64,000 nt of DNA from an uncultured Muribaculaceae bacterium (GTDB taxonomy: Bacteria > Bacteroidota > Bacteroidia > Bacteroidales > Muribaculaceae), in NCBI GenBank assembly GCA_910576935.1, contig CAJTKG010000001.1, positions 69,210 to 133,209 of the forward strand. Reading direction: 5' to 3'. Shown piece after piece: positions 52,046-59,783 of the stretch. Each line of letters starts with the position of its first letter. Within the stretch, counting starts at the first letter, position 1. Both the position numbers and the translations under genes were made by a program. The notes below the pieces were generated by a model that worked only from the letters and a program-made list of their open reading frames with translations, made no database searches and was not told the origin of the DNA.

Positions 52046-53452
52046 TCAGGGACGGTTTGAGAACCAAATTACCGGCCGAAAGGTGTCCGGCAGGTGGGTT
52101 GACAGTACGCGCCAGTTCGGGGGATAGAGGTTGTTTGAGCGGTTGCCGAGGTTTTTGACAAAGCCGAGAGGTCGGCCGCCGTATGTGAGCAAGACAAAAC
52201 CCCGCTCTGCGTCGACGATGACAGCTTCGCGCCTGAGATATGCCATGGCTGTCTGATAATCGACCTCGACCTCCGGATATGCGCCGATACGCAGGGCTGT
52301 CGACAGGGCCAGCGGCTGAGCCGGTATCATATCCTTACCCTTGATGGTTGCAACAGTCACGCCTGCCGATATGGCATCAAGAGCCTTGACTATGGGTGCA
52401 GCCTTTGCGGCTACTGCAACCGGCATGGCTCTGATCGTGTCGGCTGCTATAGTAATTTTATATTCTCCGTCGAGGAGCGTCGCGACTGTTTTTTCGACGG
52501 CATGGTCTTTTGCCTTCTTCCCACCGTCTTTCTTGAGGTTGCCGGTGGACGGCAGGTCTGATTCTGCGCGGCCGTCTTTACGGATGACGGCTATAAACAG
52601 GCCCTCGCCGCGTATGCGGCCCGGGATGAAGCGGTAGCAATGATGCGGGGTGTCGATGCCACGGGCGATACCGTCAAAACTGTCAAGAGGCGTGGCGACG
52701 GTCTCACCGCCGAGTTCGCGGCAGATATAATCGACCATCTCTTCGTTTTCAAGGCGGTTGAAGGTGCATGTGCTATAGATAAGGAAGCCCCCGGGTTTGA
52801 GCGCCGTCCAGATATTGTCGACTATTTCACGTTGACGGGACGCGCATTCGCGCACGAGCGTCGGCGTCCATTGTGCTACAGCCTCGGCGTCTTTGCGCAT
52901 CATGCCTTCGCCCGAACACGGCACGTCGGCGGCGATGATGTCGAACGTAGACCGTAACTTTCTGATCCGTGACGTGTCACCTCGGGTGACAATCACACCC
53001 GGATCGCCCCATTTGGCAATGTTTTCTGCCAGGATGGCGGCACGCTTGAAGTCATATTCGTTGGCGACAACAAGCGATCCGTCGGGCAGGGCGTCGATGG
53101 CGGCTGTAGTCTTGCCTCCGGGTGCGGCACAGGCATCAAGATAAGTGACAGGCCTGCGCCCTTCCGTAAGGGCCGAGACAATGGCCGATATGGCCATCGA
53201 GGAAGCATCCTGTACATAGTAAAGCCCCTGATGGAATGCCGGGTCAAATGTAAACGGCCTGCGTCCGTCAAGATAGAAACCCGACCGACACCACGCGACA
53301 CAGTCGGCTTTGTCGGGTACTGCGACGCCTTTGCGCCGGTTGACACGCACCGACACCTCGGGCGCGGTCGATGCCAATGCATCGCACAGCCCCGAGAGGC
53401 AATCGGCACCATATGATTCTATCTGTTCGATAAATTGCTGCGGAAGGTTCAT
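52046..53452 (-). CDS. rsmF: RsmF-like rRNA cytosine-C5 methyltransferase
   Basis: 468 aa from ATG 53452, chosen because it overlaps the previous stop as ATGA; the longer frame to 53815 is read-through over the neighbouring gene. NOL1/NOP2/Sun methylase: DACAAPGGKT (SAM), DVPCSGEGMMRK (first catalytic Cys), STCTFNRLENEE (second catalytic Cys). The C-terminal part (about 300-468) is the PUA-like region of YebU/RsmF type. It would methylate a cytosine in small-subunit rRNA. Exact target position is not certain. Confidence 0.85.
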   Translation of the reverse strand: MNLPQQFIEQIESYGADCLSGLCDALASTAPEVSVRVNRRKGVAVPDKADCVAWCRSGFYLDGRRPFTFDPAFHQGLYYVQDASSMAISAIVSALTEGRRPVTYLDACAAPGGKTTAAIDALPDGSLVVANEYDFKRAAILAENIAKWGDPGVIVTRGDTSRIRKLRSTFDIIAADVPCSGEGMMRKDAEAVAQWTPTLVRECASRQREIVDNIWTALKPGGFLIYSTCTFNRLENEEMVDYICRELGGETVATPLDSFDGIARGIDTPHHCYRFIPGRIRGEGLFIAVIRKDGRAESDLPSTGNLKKDGGKKAKDHAVEKTVATLLDGEYKITIAADTIRAMPVAVAAKAAPIVKALDAISAGVTVATIKGKDMIPAQPLALSTALRIGAYPEVEVDYQTAMAYLRREAVIVDAERGFVLLTYGGRPLGFVKNLGNRSNNLYPPNWRVLSTHLPDTFRPVIWFSNRP

Positions 53453-54189
53453 TTCTGTCTCGGATATAGCAGTTTTATGACTTCGTTGCGAAGATAGGGC
53501 AGCCCGACACGGAACGGCACCGGCAGATCGGGGTGAAAGACCCCGAGATAGGCCTCGGCGACGTCTATGCCGTAATGTTCGGCGAGGATGAAGCGGTAGA
53601 TGCTGATCTGAAGGGCATAGTGGACATAGACGGTGTCGGGCAGATTTTCGAGCGGAGCAAGACCCGTGCGGTTGTAGCTGTTCATGTATATGTTGCCTGA
53701 GGCGTCGACAACCTTGTTTGATCGCTTCCAGTCGTAGATGGTGAATTTCGAGCCGTCGTACTCGAGAAAATCGAGAGTGCCGGCCACGCCATACCGACGG
53801 CTGAATATGCGCCATTCGGTACGGTAAGGCGTCAGATGATAATGGCGCGCGAAAGTGGCGAAGCGGGCGAATGTAGGGTCACCGGCTACTTCGGTCTCGA
53901 GAGATTCGCCGAGATAGTGCCGTTCGATGCGTTCGTGCATCAGCGTCCCGAGTTCGCGGGCCTCGCGACCGCGCCGTTCCCACAGATCGAGCAGGCGTTG
54001 CTTTTCTTCCTCCCGCCCGAACGATTTTCTGGTTGCCCAATATTCGGCGTCAAACTTACAGAAACTGTTATCGACCAAAGTCGTCACCGACTCAAGCTCT
54101 TCCTCGCCGTCGAGAATATATTTGTGTGTCTCGGGATAGAAAGCGAGGCGGCAGTCTCGTTCGTGACAATTGAGATCGTTACAGGTCAT
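53449..54189 (-). CDS. PD-(D/E)XK nuclease family protein (RecB-like)
   Basis: 246 aa from ATG 54189; the frame extends to 54639 but that part is antisense to other coding and looks non-protein. MTCNDLNCHERDC start, then YILDGEEELESVTTLV, LGTLMHERIERHYLG (the RecB-type His-Glu helix), TEWRIFSRRYGVAGTLDFL (catalytic Asp) and TIYDWKRS (the D-x-K). Nuclease core complete. Possibly part of DNA repair. Coupled by ATGA to rsmF and six bases from the U32 gene. Confidence 0.75.
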   Translation of the reverse strand: MTCNDLNCHERDCRLAFYPETHKYILDGEEELESVTTLVDNSFCKFDAEYWATRKSFGREEEKQRLLDLWERRGREARELGTLMHERIERHYLGESLETEVAGDPTFARFATFARHYHLTPYRTEWRIFSRRYGVAGTLDFLEYDGSKFTIYDWKRSNKVVDASGNIYMNSYNRTGLAPLENLPDTVYVHYALQISIYRFILAEHYGIDVAEAYLGVFHPDLPVPFRVGLPYLRNEVIKLLYPRQK

Positions 54190-54194
54190 GGATG

Positions 54195-55445
54195 TCAGTG
54201 TCTCGGGCTTGTCTCGTCCCAACGGTACATTTTGTCGCTGGGTCTTATTTTGGCCGGCACGGCTATCGAGAAGCTGTCGCCCTTGACGGCTCTGTCGACA
54301 GACTTGCGGGCCACATAAATCTCTTTGACCGTGATGATCAGCGCTCCCGTCGTCGGGCCGGTGATGACCACCTCGTCGCCGACCGAAAGCTCGCCGGCCT
54401 CCATATGGAATTCTGCTACTCCCAGCTTCGAGAAATACTTGACGCCCTTTGCGATATAATGTTTGACGCGTGTCGCCGACGAACCGTATTTCGCCGACCA
54501 TTCGCCGAGGCGCCGGCCGAGGTAATAGCCGTCCCAGAAACCGCGGTTGAAGATGAGCCGCAGGCGTTCGTCCCACGCGGCGATTTTCTCGTCGGTGTAA
54601 GTGCCGTCGACGATAGCGTCTATGGCTTGCGAGTAACATTCGACGGCAATCTTGACATACTCGGGCCCGCGTGCCCGGCCTTCAATTTTGAAGACGGTCA
54701 CTCCCGAATCAATCATCTTGTTGAGGAAGTGGATGGTCTTGAGGTCTTTGGGCGACATTATATACTTATTGTCGATATTGAGTTTGTCGCCGGTCTCGAG
54801 GTCGGTGACTTCGTAACCGCGACGGCATATCTGGGTGCAGGCCCCGCGGTTTGCGCTCGAATTCATCTCGTGGAGACTCAGATAGCATTTGCCCGACACG
54901 GCCATGCAGAGTGCACCGTGGCAGAACATCTCTATGCGTATCAGGTTTCCCTTCGGGCCGCGTATATCCTCGCGGTGTATGGCATCGCTGATAGCCTTGA
55001 CGCGGTCGAGACTCAACTCGCGCGCAAGCACGACGACGTCGGCGAAGGCGGCGTAGAATCTGACAGCCTCGATGTTAGAGATGTTACACTGGGTCGAGAT
55101 GTGTACCTCGACTCCGCGTGAGCGGGCATAGCTTATGGCGGCGATGTCACCGGCGATGATCGCCGATATGCCCGAGCCGGCCACTGCGTCGATGATGCGG
55201 CGCATCTCCTCGAGGTCGTCGTCGTAAAGGATAGTGTTGACAGTCAGGTATGACTTGACACCGGCGCGGTCGCAGGTATCGGCGATTTCGTGAAGATCGT
55301 CAAGGGTGAAGTTGACGCTCGAACGCGAGCGCATGTTAAGCTTCTCGACGCCGAAATAGATGGCGTCGGCGCCGGCGTCGATGGCTGCGGCAAGCGACTC
55401 GTAGCTGCCGACCGGAGCCATGATTTCATAATCGTGTCGGTTCAT
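54195..55445 (-). CDS. U32 family peptidase-like tRNA/rRNA hydroxylation protein
   Basis: 416 aa. Typical U32 body: MAPVGSYESLAAAIDAGADAIYFGV, YLTVNTILYDDDLEEM, VHISTQCNISN and the signature EMFCHGALCMAVSGKCYLS with further cysteines (GACTQICRRGY). U32 proteins of this class (TrhP/YegQ, RlhA) act in RNA hydroxylation in other bacteria. Which RNA this copy modifies cannot be told. First gene of a run with the nuclease and rsmF. Confidence 0.88.
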   Translation of the reverse strand: MNRHDYEIMAPVGSYESLAAAIDAGADAIYFGVEKLNMRSRSSVNFTLDDLHEIADTCDRAGVKSYLTVNTILYDDDLEEMRRIIDAVAGSGISAIIAGDIAAISYARSRGVEVHISTQCNISNIEAVRFYAAFADVVVLARELSLDRVKAISDAIHREDIRGPKGNLIRIEMFCHGALCMAVSGKCYLSLHEMNSSANRGACTQICRRGYEVTDLETGDKLNIDNKYIMSPKDLKTIHFLNKMIDSGVTVFKIEGRARGPEYVKIAVECYSQAIDAIVDGTYTDEKIAAWDERLRLIFNRGFWDGYYLGRRLGEWSAKYGSSATRVKHYIAKGVKYFSKLGVAEFHMEAGELSVGDEVVITGPTTGALIITVKEIYVARKSVDRAVKGDSFSIAVPAKIRPSDKMYRWDETSPRH

Positions 55446-55472
55446 ATCGGGTGATGTAGATATACAACAAAA

Positions 55473-55512
55473 CTTATCCTCGGGCAGCAGTTATATCTGC
55501 GCTGAGGATAAG
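55473..55512 (-). terminator. Terminator after secG
   Basis: Perfect 9-bp outer stem (55473-55481 with 55504-55512) plus inner pairing GCAG/CTGC, followed on the minus strand by TTTTGTTG. Located 34 bases after the secG stop. Confidence 0.85.
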
Positions 55513-55545
55513 CTGTGTCCTTTTTTATCCGGCGAGACGCTGTGA

Positions 55546-55890
55546 TTATTCCGCGCCCTGGTTGTCGGCTGCGGGAATGACCGGAGTCGACTGCGAATCA
55601 AACTGGTTGGCGGGAAGAGCCGGTGTCTCGGTCTGCTGTGTGCGGATAGCTGTGTCAGCGCTCACTTTGGGCATTGTGAAAGCTGAGATAATCGACAGAA
55701 GGACAATCAGACCGGCAAGTGTCCATGTGAGATTTTCAATGCCTGATTTTGTCTGACGGACACCCATGACAGCATTGGCGCCGGCAAACTGAGATGACAG
55801 ACCGCCGCCTTTAGATTTCTGAATCAGTACTACGCCGATAAGCAGAATTGCGACGATCACAGTGGCTACGATGATAATGATATGCAACAT
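55546..55890 (-). CDS. secG: Preprotein translocase subunit SecG
   Basis: 114 aa. Two membrane helices (about 3-24 and 54-74) with the SecG signature between: LIQKSKGGGLSSQFAGANAVMGVRQT. The last 40 residues are a Gln/Thr/Pro-rich tail common in Bacteroidetes SecG. Works with SecYE in export. Confidence 0.92.
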   Translation of the reverse strand: MLHIIIIVATVIVAILLIGVVLIQKSKGGGLSSQFAGANAVMGVRQTKSGIENLTWTLAGLIVLLSIISAFTMPKVSADTAIRTQQTETPALPANQFDSQSTPVIPAADNQGAE

Positions 55891-55921
55891 AAGTTTTTTA
55901 AATATATCTGATTTATGCGGC

Positions 55922-56677
55922 CTATTTGGCGGCCTTTAGTTTCTGAATTTTTATAAGTTTCTGCAAGAAACGCAATTGGTCTGCAAAGTAAATACTTTTT
56001 TTCGGATATTTCAAGCTTAAATTATAAATTATTTCATGTGCGCGTTCGTAACGGCCCTGTTTTATGAATATTTTTGCCAGACTCTCGCTTAGAAGCGAGT
56101 CGTCGTTGACCGTCGGCGCATTGACTGGCATCTTGGGCTTCGACGGATCATCATCGGCGACTTCGACATGGCGACGTGGCGCGGCTGCTTTCTGTTGTGA
56201 TTTGATGAAAGCATCAATCATGGCGTCCTGCGGGTCAGGCTCTGTGTCGTTGATGCTCAGGTCGACATTGTCGGCTTCGTCGGCAAGGATTTCGGCATAG
56301 TCGGGCATCGGATTGAAAATCAGGCGTTCGAGCAGAGCCACCTCTTCGTCTGATGTGTTGCCGTAGTTCGACAGAAAGGTATCGATTGCGCTCTCGGTGC
56401 TTAGATCGGGATTTTTCTTCGGCTTGTCGCCAAGGCCGGCTGTATCGGCGGCCGCCGGAGCCAGAAGGTCGAAAAGCGCCTTTTTATCGGCCGAGGCTAC
56501 CGCGAGGCGCGCCCGCAAAGACTCGCGACGGCTGTCGTCAAGACTATTGTCGTGGCGTTTGAGCAGCAGCATGGCCGGTAGAGTGAAATATGGATACCGC
56601 TCGTCGAGCGCGACAAGCTCTTCATAACTCAGCGACTCGCCGTCATCAAGCAGACGGTCTATTAATTCCTGTGACAT
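55922..56677 (-). CDS. Conserved Bacteroidetes protein with C-terminal TPR-like helices
   Basis: 251 aa, no signal. Starts with LIDRLLDDGESLSYEELVALDERYPYFTLPAMLLLKRH, a pattern seen in Bacteroidetes proteins encoded between lptE and secG. Acidic middle, then a TPR-like helix pair (LLSESLAKIFIKQGRYERAHEIIYNLSLKYPKKSIYFADQLRFL). No function known. It lies in the same run as lptE and secG. Confidence 0.7.
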   Translation of the reverse strand: MSQELIDRLLDDGESLSYEELVALDERYPYFTLPAMLLLKRHDNSLDDSRRESLRARLAVASADKKALFDLLAPAAADTAGLGDKPKKNPDLSTESAIDTFLSNYGNTSDEEVALLERLIFNPMPDYAEILADEADNVDLSINDTEPDPQDAMIDAFIKSQQKAAAPRRHVEVADDDPSKPKMPVNAPTVNDDSLLSESLAKIFIKQGRYERAHEIIYNLSLKYPKKSIYFADQLRFLQKLIKIQKLKAAK

Positions 56678-56699
56678 CAGTGGATTTTGCTGTTTTGGT

Positions 56700-57230
56700 T
56701 TACCAGTCGCCGAGCGTGGCGTTGAAAATCAGTTCGACAAGCTCCTTGGATATCTGCTGGCAAAGATCATCCTGAACATCGGTGAGCATCAGCGAGCTGT
56801 CGAAGTCGCGGTAGGCGCTGAATGTTTGGTCGACGTTCTTGTTGTCCTGCTTGTTGTCTGTATATTTGAGCCTGACGGTAATCGTCAGTCGGGTCTGCGA
56901 GGCATAGGCGTTTTCAGTAACGGCCTGCGGCGTGAGGTTATAGCCGGTTATCTCGCCCTCGATCTGGAGATCCGAGGGCCCGTCGACGGTTTGGAGACGG
57001 GTATTGCGCGCGATATAGTCGAGAAGCTCGTTCTCGAATGTCTGTTGCAGGGGTGGGTAGACCAGCGCCGCGCGTATCGGAAACTCGGCGACACGTATTG
57101 TGCGGTAGACTGCGTAGTCTATCGACGAGCCGTTGAATTTATAGCTTATGCATCCGGGCATGGCTATGGCGGCGAGCAGTGCCACAAATAACAGCCGCAA
57201 CACCGGTGATATCGTTTTATTCGAGGCCAT
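56700..57230 (-). CDS. lptE: LPS-assembly lipoprotein LptE
   Basis: 176 aa. Signal peptide with Cys after MPG, then YKFNGSSIDYAVYRTIRVAEFPIRA and TFENELLDYIARNTRLQTVDGPSDLQIEGEITGYNLTPQAV, the LptE pattern in Bacteroidetes. It plugs and assists LptD at the outer membrane. Its ATG overlaps the 3' end of the sigma-54 activator gene by 14 bases. Confidence 0.85.
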   Translation of the reverse strand: MASNKTISPVLRLLFVALLAAIAMPGCISYKFNGSSIDYAVYRTIRVAEFPIRAALVYPPLQQTFENELLDYIARNTRLQTVDGPSDLQIEGEITGYNLTPQAVTENAYASQTRLTITVRLKYTDNKQDNKNVDQTFSAYRDFDSSLMLTDVQDDLCQQISKELVELIFNATLGDW

Positions 57231-58443
57231 ATTCTTTTATTTTGCGGTAAAGTGTACGTTCCGAGATGCCCAACTCGCGGGCGGCGATCTTGCGGCGACC
57301 GCTGTTGCGCTCGAGTGCCTCGGCTATAGCCTCGCGCTCGTTGTCGACAAGCGACTGAGGCAAATCCTCGCGAGATTCGTTACCGCCAACGATAGGACGA
57401 TTGAAGTCAGAGAGCTTCACTATAGCCGTACCTGTCTTGGCTGTATCGCTGTCACGCGTGGCGTCAGACTCGACCTCGACAAAGGTGTCGACAAACTTGC
57501 CGCTCTTGTCGTTAAGTTTGTCGGTCAGTTCCTCTATCTGGTTCTGGAGTCTGAAAATCATGTTGAAAAGCATCTCGCGCTCACGTTCGTAGGTATGTGT
57601 GCGCTCGCCGCTTACCACGGGTGAGAAGACGGTGGCGTTTTCGGGCAGATACTGACGCACAACACCCCCGGTGATCTCATGCCCCGACTCGAATATGGCC
57701 ATCTGCTCGACGACGTTCTTGAGCTGGCGCACGTTGCCCGGCCAACGGTAGTGCGACATGATGACACGCGTCTCGTCGCCGAAAGTGATTTGCGGCATAC
57801 GATAGCGCTCGCTGAAATCTGACGCGAACTTGCGCGCCAGAAGCATGATGTCGCCCCCACGCTCGCGCAACGGCGGTATCGTGATGACGACGGTCGACAG
57901 TCGGTAGTAGAGATCTTCACGGAATCGGCCCTCTTCGACGGCCTTTATCAGATTGACATTGGTGGCGGCGACGATGCGCACGTTGGTCTTCTGCATCGTC
58001 GACGAACCGACTTTGAGGAATTCACCGGTCTCGAGCACTCTGAGCAGGCGTGCCTGCGTCGTCAGAGGCAATTCGGCCACCTCGTCGAGAAATATCGTGC
58101 CGCCGTCGGCCTCCTCGAAGTAACCTTTGCGCGAGGCCACTGCACCCGTGAACGACCCTTTTTCGTGGCCGAAAAGTTCCGAGTCGATTGTTCCTTCGGG
58201 TATGGCGCCACAGTTGACGGCTATATATTTTGAATGTTTGCGCGCGCTGTAGGCATGTATTATCTGGGGGAAAAACTCCTTGCCCGTGCCGCTCTCGCCG
58301 TTGACGAGCACCGACAGGTCTATCGGAGCCACACGTATCGCCCGCTCGACAGCGAGCAACAGCGCCGGCGCGTTACCGACGATGCCGAAGCGCAATTTGG
58401 CCTGCATCACATCTGCCGGAAGTTCTGAGGGAGTTATCTGCAT
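57217..58443 (-). CDS. Sigma-54 dependent transcriptional activator
   Basis: 408 aa from ATG 58443; a TTG upstream falls in the promoter box and is rejected. AAA+ domain at about 20-260: NGESGTGKE (Walker A), GSFTGA (variant of GAFTGA that touches sigma-54), GGTIFLDE (Walker B), RRWPGNVRQL-like YRWPGNVRQLKN. Coiled region (about 290-320), then a Fis-type helix-turn-helix at the end (GRRKIAARELGISERTLYRKIKEYG). No receiver or other sensing domain. It belongs to the conserved group with lptE and secG in Bacteroidales. Confidence 0.9.
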   Translation of the reverse strand: MQITPSELPADVMQAKLRFGIVGNAPALLLAVERAIRVAPIDLSVLVNGESGTGKEFFPQIIHAYSARKHSKYIAVNCGAIPEGTIDSELFGHEKGSFTGAVASRKGYFEEADGGTIFLDEVAELPLTTQARLLRVLETGEFLKVGSSTMQKTNVRIVAATNVNLIKAVEEGRFREDLYYRLSTVVITIPPLRERGGDIMLLARKFASDFSERYRMPQITFGDETRVIMSHYRWPGNVRQLKNVVEQMAIFESGHEITGGVVRQYLPENATVFSPVVSGERTHTYEREREMLFNMIFRLQNQIEELTDKLNDKSGKFVDTFVEVESDATRDSDTAKTGTAIVKLSDFNRPIVGGNESREDLPQSLVDNEREAIAEALERNSGRRKIAARELGISERTLYRKIKEYGLE

Positions 58444-58470
58444 TGATCGAGTCGTTTTGATTTTAACAGA

Positions 58471-58478
58471 CAAAATTA
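58471..58478 (-). promoter_or_regulatory. Promoter box (TAATTTTG) of the sigma-54 activator operon
   Basis: TAnnTTTG on the minus strand 28 bases before ATG 58443. It shows that the TTG start at 58473 is not used and marks the head of the run sigma-54 activator, lptE, hypothetical, secG. Confidence 0.65.
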
Positions 58479-58529
58479 CAAAAAATCACCCTAACCCGCA
58501 AACTGCATTTTTTAGAGTATGTTTGGGTT

Positions 58530-58726
58530 AGAGTATGTTTGGATTTAACTTCTATTCACTCGAAGAGGATTTTTTGAGATGTATCCGCAAGTTGAGGAGG
58601 GCGCGATGCGGGCATCGCAACCGACGAAATCTTGACGGAGACAGCCAAAAAGGACCTTCGAGGGGATAGAAAGAATCCATAACGCAGTCACATACAAATA
58701 ATCTGTGTTAAATTCAAACAAACTCT
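58530..58726. mobile_element. MITE-like element with terminal inverted repeats
   Basis: The 58474-58802 gap holds a 197-base element. Left end AGAGTATGTTTGGATTTAAC (58530-58549) and right end (58707-58726) pair 18 of 20 as inverted repeats. A second, inner inverted pairing links about 58550-58576 with about 58650-58676, so the whole could fold as a long hairpin. There is a perfect 7-bp hairpin at 58603-58618. A partial direct copy of the left end precedes it (58514-58529). A 62-codon frame on the minus strand inside looks non-coding. No transposase gene is present, so it would need one in trans. Confidence 0.6.
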
Positions 58727-58802
58727 TAATCATGAACTTGGTCGTATGGCCGTTTTTTTGTTATTTTGCGTTTTTAATGCGTAAAAACACTTAATAAGTC
58801 TG

Positions 58803-59783
58803 ATGTTTCTTGATATTTTTTGGCTTGTTGTCGGTCTGGTGCTGATACTGGCTGGTGCGAATTTTCTGACCGACGGGGCTTCGTCGGTAGCCAAACGCCT
58901 TGGCGTTAGCGATCTGATTATAGGTTTGACCGTCGTCGCGTTCGGCACATCGGCTCCCGAGTTGTCAATAAGCATCGTGGCCGCCATCAACCGGAATGCC
59001 GAGCTCGCCGTCGGCAATGTCGTCGGAAGCAACATATTCAATATTCTTGTGATCATCGGCATAACGGCGATGGTGCGACCTATTGTAATCCAAAAATCGG
59101 TCATGACCACCGAATTGCCTATGGTACTGCTTTCGTCAATTATAGTGCTCATAATGGGGTGCAGCGTCATGCTCGACGGTGCGGCGGCCAATGTCGTCAC
59201 TCGTGTCGACGGCCTCTTTCTGCTGATATTCTTCCTGCTCTTCATGCGCTACACCTTCGCAAGCGCGCGCCACAGCGACCCGGCCGAGCGCGACCCGCAG
59301 AGCGCCGACGGCAAAAAGCTGTCTGGTGTGCCTGTCGTCCGTGCCGTCATATATATCGTCGGCGGTCTGGCCGCACTCATATGGGGCGGTGACAGGTTTG
59401 TCGACGGCGCCACCGGTATCGCCCGCGGCATTGGCGTCAGCGAGGCAGTCATAGGTCTGACTATCGTCGCTGTCGGCACATCGCTGCCCGAGCTGGCCAC
59501 ATCTGTCGTCGCAGCCGTCAAAAACGAGCCGGGGATAGCGATAGGCAATGTTATCGGCAGCAATATCTTCAATGTATTGCTCGTGCTCGGCACCTCGGCG
59601 ACGATCGCCCCGCTGCCCTTCGGTAACATCACTGACATCGATCTGCTGACACTCGTCGGCGCAAGCGTGCTTTTCTTGATTTTCGGACAGTTTTTCAAGC
59701 AACGCACCATAACCCGGGCTGAAGGCTCGGTGATGTTTGCCTGTTATGTAGCTTATACAATATATCTTATTGTCAATATATGA
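58803..59783 (+). CDS. Calcium/sodium antiporter (CaCA family, YrbG-like)
   Basis: 326 aa, about ten membrane helices. Two alpha repeats carry the ion-site motifs: GLTVVAFGTSAPELSISIVAA with GNVVGSNIFNILVIIG in the first half, and GLTIVAVGTSLPELATSVVAA with GNVIGSNIFNVLLVLG in the second. It exchanges Na and Ca across the inner membrane. ATGA overlap couples it to the CotH gene. Confidence 0.92.
   Translation: MFLDIFWLVVGLVLILAGANFLTDGASSVAKRLGVSDLIIGLTVVAFGTSAPELSISIVAAINRNAELAVGNVVGSNIFNILVIIGITAMVRPIVIQKSVMTTELPMVLLSSIIVLIMGCSVMLDGAAANVVTRVDGLFLLIFFLLFMRYTFASARHSDPAERDPQSADGKKLSGVPVVRAVIYIVGGLAALIWGGDRFVDGATGIARGIGVSEAVIGLTIVAVGTSLPELATSVVAAVKNEPGIAIGNVIGSNIFNVLLVLGTSATIAPLPFGNITDIDLLTLVGASVLFLIFGQFFKQRTITRAEGSVMFACYVAYTIYLIVNI

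Noticed and set aside
53453..54639. Long N-terminal extensions of the rsmF and nuclease frames
   Set aside because: The extra parts are Arg/His-rich antisense-like translations over neighbouring genes. The ATG starts at 53452 and 54189 give normal family lengths, and 53452 overlaps the previous stop as ATGA.
54192..55121. 309-codon plus-strand frame opposite the U32 gene
   Set aside because: Shadow of the U32 peptidase gene, which has unmistakable family motifs.
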